Origin: Macrostomum hystrix
Lineage: Eukaryota > Platyhelminthes > Macrostomidae
Direction: 5' to 3'
DNA: 64,000 bases
Assembly: GCA_950097015.1 (NCBI GenBank)
Contig: CATNEN010000029.1
Location: 1,116,001 to 1,180,000 of the forward strand
The notes beneath the pieces are model-generated. The model saw only the letters and a list, made by a program, of their open reading frames with translations. It did not search any database and was not told the DNA's origin. Made by a program: the position numbers and the translations under genes. Of this stretch, positions 11,195 through 24,385 are shown piece by piece (position 1 is the first letter of the stretch; every line of letters starts with the position of its first letter).

Positions 11195-11425
11195 ATGCCA
11201 ATGAGAATTTTACCTTAGCAACTGCGAAGTTTACCTTAGCAACTGCGAAGTTTACCTTAGCAACTGCGAAGTTTACCTTAGCAACTGCGAAGTTTACCTT
11301 AGCAACTGCGAAGTTAACCTTAGCAACTGAGAAGTTTACATTAGCAAATGCGAAGTTAACCTTAGCAACTGAGAATTTTACCATAGCAACTGCGAAGTTT
11401 ACCATAGCAACTGAGAAGTTTACAT
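11195..11425. repeat. 20-bp minisatellite just 3' of the ABC gene
   Basis: About 11 copies of GAAGTTTACCTTAGCAACTG (20 bp). It starts about 35 bases after the stop codon, so it may be part of the 3' UTR. Confidence 0.92.
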
Positions 11426-11764
11426 TATTACTGATTTTACTCTAGTTGCTAAGCAACGTATTTGAGTTCTAGTGTTTTATGGGTAATTATTTGCACTTTT
11501 TTATTGACAAAACAGTTCGAGCTACTATCTATCTGTAACGTTTCAATTGAGTACTGATCTTGTTGCTCATTCCCTGGGGTGTTCCATTCAGCTTTTTTAG
11601 TTTCTCAAAGTCGAGTTTTAATATGCGAAAAAATTGGCATTCGTTTTTCCCAAAACTGTGACGAATTTATATTACGAGAGACAGCTGAAGTCTGCTATCA
11701 TGCTTTACATATTGTGTTATATATACCTTTGCTAACATTTTAGTATAGTCCACCCTGTCAGGGG
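11426..11764. other. Unassigned intergenic sequence
   Basis: AT-rich, with no array, RNA gene or coding signal seen. Possibly 3' UTR or flank of the ABC gene. Confidence 0.4.
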
Positions 11765-12020
11765 GTAGACTAAACTTTCAACTTTACCTTAAACCCTAAA
11801 CTGCCCTATCTACTCTACCCTAAACCCTAAACTGCCCTATCTACTCTACCTTTAACCCTAAACTGCCCTATCTACTCTACCCTAAACCCTAAACTGCCCT
11901 ATCTACTCTACCTTAAACCCTAAACTGCCCTATCTACTCTACCCTAAACCCTAAACTGCCCTATCTACTCTACCCTAAACCCTAAATTACCCTACTCTAC
12001 CCTAACCCTAAACTGCCCTC
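11765..12020. repeat. 31-bp minisatellite rich in CCCTAAA
   Basis: About eight copies of a 31-bp unit made of CCCTAAACTGCCCTATC plus TACTCTACCCTAAA. The CCCTAAA words look telomere-like, but they are spaced by other sequence in every unit. Confidence 0.9.
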
Positions 12021-12700
12021 TATTCACATAGCTTTTACGAACGCACCGAGAGTTCTCCCACATGCGCCAGCAGCCGTTTGTATTTTACTGTTCTAGAAGC
12101 AAAGATATTATTTTAGACACTTTTTTGTTGTCATCTTGCCGGCCTACTACTTTTGTCGTATCTCTACAATTTCTTTATTCAGGGCAAGAGCTACCATTGC
12201 TTGTAAATCACAGTCACTTAAGGCGCACTCGATCGAAAATCATGTCATTGTCGCCTTTTCATTGGGAAAATTCTTGCTGTAAATGATTTATTAAGGTTCC
12301 GCGCCAAGTTTTTACTTTTTTATAACAAAAAACTCTATCAGCTCTAAAATACGATCGCAGTCCACTAAGGCTTCATTTTTATACATATTTTAACAAAATA
12401 AAACCGTTATAATAAATCACCTCCCGCTTGAATTTTCTCTGCTGAAAAAATCAAGCAAAATTTGTTCAGATTATCCAGCGTTGCTGTTTCTGCAACAAAA
12501 AATTATTTCTGCTAAAATTGACTCATTGGCAGTCAGTTACAATTACTGCAGTGATCTAGTAGGTGTCCTTATTGAGTTTTCTGAAAGGAAGCTTCATGTT
12601 TTTTTAAATTCATGTAGAATCCGAACGTCGTCGGGTGCTCGGCGAGGCAGCGATGATGCCGAGGAGCGGGCGCTGAAGGCAACTGGGGCGGCAGGCGGGC
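12021..12700. other. Unassigned intergenic sequence
   Basis: Between two arrays, mostly AT-rich. AATAAA words occur at 12397 and 12411 but are 1.2 kb from the ABC stop. A short GC-rich patch at 12625-12705 borders the satellite. No gene is supported. Confidence 0.4.
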
Positions 12701-15700
12701 GCCGAAGCACCACAAGATTCGTTAATTACACTGCAGATTCGTTAATTACACTGTAGATTCGTTAATCAAACTGTAGATTCTTTAATCAAACTGTAGATTC
12801 GTTAATCAAACTGTAGATTCTTTAATCAAACTGTAGATTCGTTAATTACACTGTAGATTCGTTAATCAAACTGTAGATTCTTTAATCAAACTGTAGATTC
12901 GTTAATTACACTGTAGATTCGTTAATCAAACTGTAGATTCTTTAATCAAACTGTAGATTCGTTAATCAAACTGTAGATTCGGTAATTACACTGTAGATTC
13001 GTTAATTACACTGTAGATTCGTTAATCAAACTGTAGATTCTTTAATCAAACTGTAGATTCGTTAATCAAACTTTAGATTCGTTAATCAAACTGTAGATTC
13101 TTTAATCAAACTGTAGATTCTTTAATCAAACTGTAGATTCGTTAATCAAACTGTAGATTCGTTAATCAAACTGTAGATTCGTTAATCAAACTGTAGATTC
13201 GTTAATTACACTGTAGATTCGTTAATCAAACTGTAGATTCTTTAATCAAACTGTAGATTCGTTAATTACACTGTAGATTCGTTAATCAAACTGTAGATTC
13301 TTTAATCAAACTGTAGATTCGTTAATTACACTGTAGATTCGTTAATCAAACTGTAGATTCTTTAATCAAACTGTAGATTCTTTAATCAAACTGTAGATTC
13401 GTTAATCAAACTGTAGATTCGTTAATCAAACTGTAGATTCTTTAATCAAACTGTAGATTCGTTAATCAAACTGTAGATTCGTTAATCAAACTGTAGATTC
13501 GTTAATCAAACTGTAGATTCGTTAATCAAACTGTAGATTCGGTAATTACACTGTAGATTCGTTAATTACACTGTAGATTCGTTAATCAAACTGTAGATTC
13601 TTTAATCAAACTGTAGATTCGTTAATCAAACTTTAGATTCGTTAATCAAACTGTAGATTCTTTAATCAAACTGTAGATTCTTTAATCAAACTGTAGATTC
13701 GTTAATCAAACTGTAGATTCGTTAATCAAACTGTAGATTCGTTAATCAAACTGTAGATTCGTTAATTACACTGTAGATTCGTTAATCAAACTGTAGATTC
13801 TTTAATCAAACTGTAGATTCGTTAATTACACTGTAGATTCGTTAATCAAACTGTAGATTCTTTAATCAAACTGTAGATTCGTTAATTACACTGTAGATTC
13901 GTTAATCAAACTGTAGATTCTTTAATCAAACTGTAGATTCTTTAATCAAACTGTAGATTCGTTAATCAAACTGTAGATTCGTTAATCAAACTGTAGATTC
14001 TTTAATCAAACTGTAGATTCGTTAATCAAACTGTAGATTCGTTAATCAAACTGTAGATTCGTTAATCAAACTGTAGATTCGTTAATCAAACTGTAGATTC
14101 TTTAATCAAACTGTAGATTCGTTAATTAGACTGCAGATTCGTTAATTAGACTGTAGATTCTTTAATCAAACTGTAGATTCTTTAATCAAACTGTAGATTC
14201 GTTAATCAAACTGTAGATTCGTTAATCAAACTGTAGATTCTTTAATCAAACTGTAGATTCGTTAATTAGACTGCAGATTCGTTAATCAAACTGTAGATTC
14301 TTTAATCAAACTGTAGATTCGTTAATCAAACTGTAGATTCTTTAATCAAACTGTAGATTCGTTAATTACACTGTAGATTCGTTAATCAAACTGTAGATTC
14401 TTTAATCAAACTGTAGATTCTTTAATCAAACTGTAGATTCGTTAATCAAACTGTAGATTCGTTAATCAAACTGTAGATTCTTTAATCAAACTGTAGATTC
14501 GTTAATTAGACTGCAGATTCGTTAATTAGACTGTAGATTCTTTAATCAAACTGTAGATTCTTTAATCAAACTGTAGATTCGTTAATCAAACTGTAGATTC
14601 TTTAATCAAACTGTAGATTCGTTAATTAGACTGCAGATTCGTTAATTAGACTGTAGATTCTTTAATCAAACTGTAGATTCTTTAATCAAACTGTAGATTC
14701 GTTAATCAAACTGTAGATTCTTTAATCAAACTGTAGATTCGTTAATTAGACTGCAGATTCGTTAATTAGACTGTAGATTCTTTAATCAAACTGTAGATTC
14801 GTTAATTACACTGTAGATTCTTTAATCAAACTGTAGATTCTTTAATCAAACTGTAGATTCTTTAATCAAACTGTAGATTCGTTAATTAGACTGCAGATTC
14901 GTTAATTAGACTGTAGATTCTTTAATCAAACTGTAGATTCTTTAATCAAACTGTAGATTCGTTAATTACACTGTAGATTCGTTAATCAAACTGTAGATTC
15001 TTTAATCAAACTGTAGATTCTTTAATCAAACTGTAGATTCGTTAATTACACTGTAGATTCGTTAATCAAACTGTAGATTCGTTAATCAAACTGTAGATTC
15101 TTTAATCAAACTGTAGATTCGTTAATTACACTGTAGATTCGTTAATCAAACTGTAGATTCTTTAATCAAACTGTAGATTCGTTAATCAAACTGTAGATTC
15201 GGTAATTACACTGTAGATTCGTTAATCAAACTGTAGATTCGGTAATTACACTGTAGATTCTTTGATCAAACTGTAGATTCGTTAATTAGACTGTAGATTC
15301 TTTAATCAAACTGTAGATTCGTTAATTAGACTGCAGATTCGTTAATTAGACTGCAGATTCGTTAATTAGACTGTAGATTCGGTAATTACACTGTAGATTC
15401 GTTAATTAGACTGCAGATTCGTTAATCAAACTGTAGATTCGTTAATCAAACTGTAGATTCGGTAATTACACTGTAGATTCGTTAATCAAACTGTAGATTC
15501 GGTAATTACACTGTAGATTCTTTAATTAGACTGCAGATTCGTTAATTAGACTGTAGATTCGGTAATTACACTGTAGATTCGTTAATTAGACTGCAGATTC
15601 GTTAATTAGACTGTAGATTCGTTAATCAAACTGTAGATTCGGTAATTACACTGTAGATTCGTTAATCAAACTGTAGATTCGGTAATTACACTGTAGATTC

Positions 15701-18006
15701 TTTAATTAGACTGCAGATTCGTTAATTAGACTGTAGATTCGTTAATTACACTGTAGATTCGTTAATTAGACTGCAGATTCGTTAATCAAACTGTAGATTC
15801 GTTAATCAAACTGTAGATTCGGTAATTACACTGTAGATTCGTTAATCAAACTGTAGATTCGGTAATTACACTGTAGATTCTTTAATCAAACTGTAGATTC
15901 GTTAATTAGACTGTAGATTCGTTAATTACACTGTAGATTCTTTAATCAAACTGTAGATTCGTTAATCAAACTGTAGATTCGGTAATTACACTGTAGATTC
16001 TTTAATCAAACTGTAGATTCGTTAATTACACTGTAGATTCGTTAATTAGACTGCAGATTCGTTAATCAAACTGTAGATTCTTTAATCAAACTGTAGATTC
16101 GGTAATTACACTGTAGATTCGTTAATTAGACTGCAGATTCGTTAATCAAACTGTAGATTCGTTAATCAAACTGTAGATTCGGTAATTACACTGTCGATTC
16201 GTTAATCAAACTGTAGATTCGTTAATCAAACTGTAGATTCGTTAATCAAACTGTAGATTCGGTAATTACACTGTAGATTCGTTAATCAAACTGTAGATTC
16301 GGTAATTACACTGTAGATTCTTTAATCAAACTGTAGATTCGTTAATTAGACTGTAGATTCGGTAATTACACTGTAGATTCGTTAATCAAACTGTAGATTC
16401 TTTAATCAAACTGTAGATTCGGTAATTACACTGTAGATTCGTTAATTAGACTGCAGATTCGTTAATCAAACTGTAGATTCGTTAATCAAACTGTAGATTC
16501 GGTAATTACACTGTAGATTCGTTAATCAAACTGTAGATTCGTTAATCAAACTGTAGATTCGTTAATCAAACTGTAGATTCGGTAATTACACTGTAGATTC
16601 GTTAATCAAACTGTAGATTCGGTAATTACACTGTAGATTCTTTAATCAAACTGTAGATTCGTTAATTAGACTGCAGATTCGTTAATTAGACTGTAGATTC
16701 GGTAATTACACTGTAGATTCGTTAATTAGACTGCAGATTCGTTAATCAAACTGTAGATTCGTTAATCAAACTGTAGATTCGGTAATTACACTGTAGATTC
16801 GTTAATCAAACTGTAGATTCGGTAATTACACTGTAGATTCGTTAATCAAACTGTAGATTCGTTAATCAAACTGTAGATTCGTTAATCAAACTGTAGATTC
16901 GGTAATTACACTGTAGATTCGTTAATCAAACTGTAGATTCGGTAATTACACTGTAGATTCTTTAATCAAACTGTAGATTCGTTAATTACACTGTAGATTC
17001 GTTAATTAGACTGCAGATTCGTTAATCAAACTGTAGATTCGTTAATCAAACTGTAGATTCGTTAATCAAACTGTAGATTCGGTAATTACACTGTAGATTC
17101 GTTAATCAAACTGTAGATTCGGTAATTACACTGTAGATTCTTTAATCAAACTGTAGATTCGGTAATTACACTGTAGATTCGTTAATTAGACTGCAGATTC
17201 GTTAATCAAACTGTAGATTCGTTAATCAAACTGTAGATTCGGTAATTACACTGTAGATTCGTTAATCAAACTGTAGATTCGTTAATCAAACTGTAGATTC
17301 GTTAATCAAACTGTAGATTCGGTAATTACACTGTAGATTCGTTAATCAAACTGTAGATTCGGTAATTACACTGTAGATTCTTTAATCAAACTGTAGATTC
17401 GTTAATTAGACTGCAGATTCGTTAATTAGACTGTAGATTCGGTAATTACACTGTAGATTCGTTAATTAGACTGCAGATTCATTAATCAAACTGTAGATTC
17501 GTTAATCAAACTGTAGATTCGGTAATTACACTGTAGATTCGTTAATCAAACTGTAGATTCGGTAATTACACTGTAGATTCTTTAATCAAACTGTAGATTC
17601 GTTAATTAGACTGTAGATTCGGTAATTACACTGTAGATTCTTTAATCAAACTGTAGATTCGGTAATTACACTGTAGATTCGTTAATTAGACTGCAGATTC
17701 GTTAATCAAACTGTAGATTCGTTAATTACACTGTAGATTCGGTAATTACACTGTAGATTCTTTAATCAAACTGTAGATTCGGTAATTACACTGTAGATTC
17801 GTTAATTAGACTGCAGATTCTTTAATCAAACTGTAGATTCGTTAATTAGACTGTAGATTCGGTAATTACACTGTAGATTCTTTAATCAAACTGTAGATTC
17901 GGTAATTACACTGTAGATTCGTTAATTAGACTGCAGATTCTTTAATCAAACTGTAGATTCGTTAATTACACTGTAGATTCGGTAATTACACTGTAGATTC
18001 GTTAAT
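12701..18006. repeat. 5.3-kb array of a 20-bp satellite
   Basis: About 265 copies of a 20-bp unit, main form GTTAATCAAACTGTAGATTC. First-half variants are TTTAATCAAA, GTTAATTACA, GTTAATTAGA and GGTAATTACA; the second half is CTGTAGATTC or CTGCAGATTC. Every unit I followed from 12721 to 18000 keeps the same 20-base register, so no insertion or deletion was fixed. GGTAATTACA is rare before about 15180 and common after it, so the two halves of the array differ. Confidence 0.98.
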
Positions 18007-18979
18007 CAATTCGTTATGGTTAAATATTACTTTAAAGGACATTAATATACAGCTCAGCAGGTACTTCTGTTGTAATAAAAAAATTCTAAGAACAGATAGA
18101 AAACAACACATACACATCGTAATTGTAGGGCCAATAAACACAATTCGAGAAATTGTATATTCAATTAAAAACCATTTATTTTCTTACTATTGGTTGAATC
18201 TGGATAAAGCATTAATAGAAGCGGGGGTGTATATTCAATTGATGCGGACTTACAGCTAATAAGTTAAGGTAACAATACAGTCCAAATCATATGTACACGG
18301 TTGGTTTACATTCTAATATCGATTAAAAATACTACTCAATTCAATAATAGATCGGTTGGTAGCAGACTTAACTGAGGCTGACAAATTCATAACAAAATTC
18401 TCTGCAAATTATATTCACAGTTGCATGCTTGGATAGAAGATAGCGGACGAGGGTTCGAAACCATAAATTTTAACAATTCACGACAGTCACATACTACTAG
18501 CGCATAGTAGAGAGAGAGAGAGTAGAGTGAAGAAAGTCGGAGGCATTCCTGTGGACATGTAATAGATAACTATTTATAACATAGACAGTTCGCAGGCCGC
18601 GCATTAAATCAAGCAAAAAAATAAAAAATATCGAAGAGAAATGAACGAACAGATACGCAGCAGACTCTACTGTCAGTAGGGCAGTGCAGTATGGCCACGC
18701 ATACACTTCGCAGAGTAATATATTATCGGATTTAAACAATCAATCATAGAATGAATCAGCGATCAATTTAACAGAATGAGTGAAAAAATCAAATGGCAAT
18801 AGACGATGGCAGGTCAAAAATAATTAATTGTTTAATTACCTTGTAAAAAAGAACCAACACAGCAACAGAGAGAGACACACTGGGATTGTTTCTTGCGCAA
18901 CTAGAGAGCGGGGGGAATCGGATTGAAAATCTGTCATCTGACCTAAAGGAGCGATTCAAATATATTTCTGTGTTTATTA
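18007..18979. other. AT-rich intergenic sequence 3' of Rab7
   Basis: No array and no gene. Open frames on the minus strand (18497-18739) have no family likeness. It probably separates the satellite from the Rab7 3' region. Confidence 0.45.
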
Positions 18980-19350
18980 ACTGCAGGCGTCAGTAACCTC
19001 AAAATCCCACCTTTAGGTCTTTGTCAACTTGTCAACAATCTCATAGCCTGCAGGCGTCAGAAACCTCAAAATCTCACCTTTAGGTCTTTGTCAACTTGTC
19101 AACAATATCATAGCCTGCAGGCGTAAGAACACTTAAATCTCACCTTTAGGTCTTTTTCAATTAAAAAAAATATATTATAGCCTGCAGGTGTAAGAAACCT
19201 CAAAATCTTGCCTGCAGGTGTAAGAAACCTCAAAATCTCACCTTTAGGTCTTTGTCAATTTTTTTTATCTCATAGCCTGCAGGTGTAAGAAATCTCAAAA
19301 TCTCACCTTTACGTCTTTGTCAACTTGTCAGGAAATCTTATAGCCTGCAT
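18980..19350. repeat. Tandem repeat of about 66 bp near the Rab7 3' end
   Basis: About five copies of a unit with AGCCTGCAGGCGTCAGAAAC, then CTCAAAATCTCACCTTTAGG and TCTTTGTCAACTTGTCAAC. One copy is shortened. It is the longest unit in the window and lies 200-570 bases beyond the Rab7 stop. Confidence 0.85.
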
Positions 19351-19550
19351 ATATCCCGTCATAACAAAAGCGCTGACCTTGAACTGTCTAGGCTGTAAAA
19401 TATGCGCAAAAAGCAGAAAAAATAAACTTGACGCATTTAAAAATGAAAGGATCTAAAACAATAGCAGATCAATCGTCAGTCGGTCATTTGTCTGCAGCCA
19501 GCGTTTCTATATTGGGTCGCTAACCAACTCGAAGGACAAACAATAAGCGA

Positions 19551-20849
19551 TCAGCACGAGCAGCCGCCCTGCTGGCCGCCCTGCTGCCCGGAGCCGGCGC
19601 CGCCCTGCAGCTGGATGGCCGGCGGCAGTTCGGAGGCGCCGGCGTCGTCAGCGGCGGCCTCCTGGGCCAGGGCGTCCTTGGCCAGCTGCATGAAGGCGGC
19701 CTCAACGTTGACGGCCTCCTTGGCGCTGCACTCGAAGTAGGGCATGTTGGATTTCGTCTGCGCCCACTGGGCGGCCCGCTTTTTGGTGACGCCGCGGTTC
19801 TCCAGGTCGATCTTGTTGCCAGCCAGCACGAAGGGGAAATTGTCCGGATCCCTGGGGCTGGCCTGGATCAGGAACTCGTCCCGCCAGGAGTCCAGCGTCT
19901 TAAACGAGTTCGGCTGCGTCACGTCGTACACTGCGGGAATTGGCGGCGTGCGGGGATTCTTCGAAACTGATAGGTAATTTTTGGAAACTGTGAGTGGTGA
20001 TTCCCGGAAATGCTGCTAGGTGATTCTTAGAGACTGTGATAGTAATTCCTGGAAACTGTGATAGTAATTCCTGGAAACTGTGATAGTAATTCCTGGAAAC
20101 TGTGATAGTAATTCCTGGAAACTGTGATAGTAATTCCTGGAAACTGTGATAGTAATTCCTGGAAAACGATAGTGATTCCCAGAAATGCTGATAGGTGATT
20201 CTTGGAAATGCTGATAGGTGATTCCCGGAAATGCTGATAAGTGATTCCTGGAAACTGTATTAGTAATTCCTGGAAACTGATGGTGATTCCTGGAAACTGT
20301 GATACGTAACTCCTTGAAAATGATAGGTAATTCCCGAAAACTGTGATAGTAATTCCTGGAAACTGCAATTAGGGTTTTTAGCTCGCAGGTTGGGGATTTT
20401 TATAATTCGGGTTGGTGACAGTCTTGGAAACTAGGATTATAATTCTTGGAAACTGGGATTCAGATTTCTTTCAATCTGGGATAGTGACTCTTGATTGGTA
20501 TTGACGATACGCTCGAGAATACGCATAGAGTGTTGCAAGAAACAAGAAGGGTTGGAATGTCCTAGAAAATTTCTGTTGGCTCACCCAGCATGCAGGCATC
20601 GGCACCGCGGTAGAAGGCCACGCCAAGGGACTGGAATCGCTCCTGACCGGCGGTGTCCCACAGCTGCAGGGTGACCACCCGGTCATCTACCATCAGCTCC
20701 TTGGTGAGGAAGTCAGCCCCAATGGTGGCCTTGTACTGGTTGCTGAACTTGCGGTTAACAAACTGGTTCATCAGGGAGGTCTTGCCGACACCGGAGTCGC
20801 CAAGGATGATCACCTTGAGCAGGATTTTCTTGCGGCTGGCGCTGGACAT
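19551..20849 (-). CDS. RAB7: Rab7 small GTPase
   Basis: Two coding exons on the minus strand, 20849-20585 and 19930-19551 (TGA), joined in phase 1 within the V of LVYDVT, giving 214 residues. The start [20 protein letters not shown] aligns with animal Rab7 from the first residues. P-loop GDSGVGKTS, switch [18 protein letters not shown] and SAKEAVNV are intact. The effector and Rab7-family segments ([28 protein letters not shown]) are near-identical to Rab7 as I know it. The tail CSC is a double geranylgeranylation CxC site. Family role: control of late endosome and lysosome traffic. An acceptor-like CTTGCAG lies 72 bases upstream of the ATG (exon from about 20921), which could be a 5' UTR intron or a trans-splice site. 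The intron holds a 22-bp array. About 3.7 kb upstream lies a second Rab7-like gene on the same strand. Confidence 0.95.
20025..20365. repeat. 22-bp minisatellite in the Rab7 intron
   Basis: About 15 copies of a 22-bp unit containing CCTGGAAACTGTGATAGTAA. The first half of the array is homogeneous and the second half degenerate. Confidence 0.92.
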
Positions 20850-21039
20850 GCTCGGCTGTGAGGAGGTTCGCTTGGTTGCTGAAAAACTGGCTCGCCGCTT
20901 TGAATGTGGAGTCGGGCACCAGCTGCAAGGCAGTCAATTGTCAGTTCGCTAGCAGCTTTATTTTACAGATTTATCCCAACTCCCCGATTCTTAAAATCAT
21001 GTATACTCATGCCTAACAATTTCATAATCCCCTGATCCT

Positions 21040-22350
21040 CAAATCCTCACGCCCTACCTAGATCCCAATCTTATAATCCTCACACCCTAACTAGACCTCA
21101 ATCCTATAATCCTCACACCCTAACTAGACCTCAATCCCATAATCCTCACACCCTAACTAGATCCCAATACCATAATCCTCACACCCTAACTAGATCCCAA
21201 TACCATAATCCTCACACCCTAACTAGATCCCAATACCATAATCCTCACACTCACACCCTAACTAGATCCCAATACCATAATCCTCACACCCTAACTAGAT
21301 CCCAATACCATAATCCTCACACCCTAACTAGATCCCAATACCATAATCCTCACACCCTAACTAGATCCCAATACCATAATCCTCACATCCTAACTAGATC
21401 CCAATACCATAATCCCCACACCCTAACTAGATCCCAATCCCATAATCCTCACACCCTAACTAGATCCCAATCCCATAATCCTCACACCCTAACTAGATCC
21501 CAATACCATAATCCTCACACCCTAACTAGATCCCAATCCCATAATCCTCACACCCTAACTAGATCCCAATACCATAATCCTCACACCCTAACTAGATCCC
21601 AATACCATAATCCTCACATCCTAACTAGATCCCAATACCATAATCCCCACACCCTAACTAGATCCCAATCCCATAATCCTCACACCCTAACTAGATCCCA
21701 ATCCCATAATCCTCACACCCTAACTAGATCCCAATCCCATAATCCTCACACCCTAACTAGATCCCAATACCATAATCCTCACACCCTAACTAGATCCCAA
21801 TCCCATAATCCTCACACCCTAACTAGATCCCAATACCATAATCCTCACACCCTAACTAGATCCCAATCCCATAATCCTCACACCCTAACTAGATCCCAAT
21901 ACCATAATCCTCACACCCTAACTAGATCCCAATACCATAATCCTCACACCCTAACTAGATCCCAATACCATAATCCTCACACCCTAACTAGATCCCAATA
22001 CCATAATCCTCACACTCACACCCTAACTAGATCCCAATACCATAATTCTCACACCCTAACTAGATCCCAATACCATAATCCTCACATCCTAACTAGACCC
22101 CAACACCCTGATCCTCACACCCGAACTAGATCCGAATCCCCTGATACTCACACCCTAACTAGATCCGAATCCCCTGATACTCACACCCTAACTAGATCCC
22201 AATCCCCTGATCCTCACACCCTAACTAGATCCCAACCCCCTGATCCTCACACCCTAACTAGATCCCAACCCCCTGATCCTCACACCCTAACTAGATCCCA
22301 ACCCCCTGATCCTCACACCCTAACTAGATCCCAATCCCATAATCTTCGCA
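21040..22350. repeat. 33-bp minisatellite between the Rab genes
   Basis: About 40 copies of a 33-bp unit with ACCCTAACTAGATCCCAAT and ACCATAATCCTCAC. Two blocks, near 21180-21420 and 21540-21650, repeat the same variant order. At about 22090-22320 the form changes to CCCCTGATCCTCACACC. It is upstream of Rab7 and downstream of the second Rab gene. Confidence 0.95.
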
Positions 22351-22914
22351 TATTAGCTTTAACCCAATTCTCTGATTTTCATACCCCAACTGCTTCATTA
22401 TCCTCACTGGCAATGAGCCGCTAAGTATATAATTCTAGCATAACAATACGAGCACAAACTGATGGCATAAAAATCGTATGAATAATATATTTCTGTTTTC
22501 TTTGTTGAATGATCGAAATAAACAGTTTACAAACAACTCGTAATCACAAATTTCCGTTCGCAACAAATCACTTCAATGGTATTAAGAAGTAAAAAATTGG
22601 CATCGGACAGAGAAGCAAAGGATTACATACCTAGGCTTGTAGCTATTTAAAAAATAGAAGTATGGCCAAAATTGGTACTGTACAAAAACAGATGCGTATG
22701 AATTTGTCTAATGGGTTGTCACTCATCGAAATTTGGCAGATTTTATTGGGTGATACAAAATATTCCTAAACTCTAAAATTTCTGAAATGCATAGACTGCA
22801 TGCAATGTGATAAAAGAACTCGGCAAAGTGTCAACAACGCCTCAACCAAACAAATTAGGTTGTTGGGCTGGAAAGAAAGAACGCACGGGTCGGGCTGGAG
22901 TTTATGTACATTGG
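22351..22914. other. Unassigned AT-rich intergenic sequence
   Basis: Lies between two arrays, with no coding signal and no RNA gene seen. It may include the Rab7 promoter, but no clear TATA box was identified. Confidence 0.4.
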
Positions 22915-23105
22915 ATTGTTGGGGTGGATGGAATGTACATCGGAGAGTTTGGGCTAGAGGGAATGTACATCGGAGAGTTTGGGCTAGAGGGAATGTACAT
23001 CGGAGAGTTTGGGCTAGAGGGAATGTACATCGGAGAGTTTGGGCTAGAGGGAATGTACATCGGAGAGTTTGGGCTAGAGGGAATGTACACCGGAGAGTTA
23101 ATCTG
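22915..23105. repeat. 30-bp minisatellite
   Basis: Six near-perfect copies of a 30-bp unit (GAGGGAATGTACATCGGAGA plus GTTTGGGCTA), with degenerate copies running on to about 23300. Because 30 is a multiple of three, it produces false open frames. Confidence 0.92.
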
Positions 23106-23714
23106 GAAGGAATGAACTATGGAGGGCATTGGGTTGGGGGGAATGAACACTTGAGAGAGAATGTACACTAGTAAATTTGGCTGGAGGTAATGTACAATTT
23201 AGAGTATTAGGCTCGGGGGAATGTACATTCGAAAGTATTAGGCTGGAGGGAATGTATATTTGCGAGTACTAGGCTGGAGGGAATGTGCATTAGAGGGTAT
23301 GTCTTGTGTTGATAGTTATTTTTTTATTACTGAAACACACAAATTTATAACTCTGAGCCTAGGTGATCGCATTCGTGCTTACCAAATAAATCTGAACTAA
23401 ATTTAAAAAACGAACTAATTAATCAGATCTAATTAGTAAAGTCGAACAAAAAAAGGTAATTAAAATCAGCTCTCGAAAAAGGACAATGAGCTACTATTAA
23501 TGAACTATACACAAAACTGGCGCACTCAAAACTCAGCTATTATCTTAGGAGATAAGATGATTAATAATTAAAACAAAGGCATCACAAAAATGAAATGGCA
23601 TATACGCTCGTACGAATATTTTCCAATCACAATGAAACACGAAGATACCATGTAAATTACTCGCATAGCTATGAGGATAGCAAGTACATTGCATCAAAAT
23701 TATGCAAATCTAAA
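23106..23714. other. Degenerate repeat edge and AT-rich spacer
   Basis: Worn copies of the preceding unit extend to about 23300, followed by AT-rich sequence. No gene seen. Confidence 0.4.
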
Positions 23715-24385
23715 GGAGTGACATTTAGAGGACCAAAGTGAAATTTTGGTGAACCAGGAAAGTGACATTTAGGTGACTAGTGGAGTGACATTTAGGGGAA
23801 TAGGGGAGTGAAATAAAGGTAACTAGTGGAGTGATATTTATGTGACTTGTGGAGTGACATTTAGGTGAGTAGTGGAGTGACATTTAAGGGAATAGGGAAG
23901 TGACTTTGAGGGGCCTAGGGGGTGACTTTTAGGGGGCTAGGGGGTGACTTTTAGGGGGCTATAGGGGGTGACTTTTAGGGGCCTAGGGGGTGACTTTTAG
24001 GGGCCTAGGGGGTGACTTTTAGGGGGCTAGGGGGTGACTTTTAGGGGGCTAGGGGGTGACTTTTAGGGGCCTAGGGGGTGACTTTTAGGGGGCTAGGGGG
24101 TGACTTTTAGGGGCCTAGGGGGTGACTTTTAGGGGGCTAGGGGGTGACTTTTAGGGGGCTAGGGGGTGACTTTTAGGGGGCTAGGGGGTGACTTTTAGGG
24201 GGCTAGGGGGTGACTTTTAGGGGGCTAGGGGGTGACTTTTAGGGGGCTAGGGGGTGACTTTTAGGGGGCTGGGGGGTGACTTTTAGGGGCCTAGGGGGTG
24301 ACTTTTAGGGGCCTAGGGGGTGACTTTTAGGGGCCTAGGGGGTGACTTTTAGGGGGCTAGGGGGTGACTTTTTGGGGTCATTTTT
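23715..24385. repeat. 22-bp G-rich minisatellite 3' of the second Rab gene
   Basis: From about 23900 there are over 20 copies of GGTGACTTTTAGGGGGCTAG plus GG (22 bp). A looser relative (GAGTGACATTTAGGTGACTAG type) precedes it. Each unit carries two runs of four to six G on the plus strand, so the array has strong G-quadruplex potential. It lies 150 bases beyond the stop of the minus-strand Rab gene. Confidence 0.93.

Noticed and set aside
11765-12020. CCCTAAA words as an internal telomere
   Set aside because: CCCTAAA is interrupted by unrelated sequence in each 31-bp unit, so it is a minisatellite. The 33-bp array at 21-22 kb contains CCCTAA in the same way.
12701-18006. CRISPR-like array
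   Set aside because: No spacers: units are contiguous 20-mers and the genome is eukaryotic.
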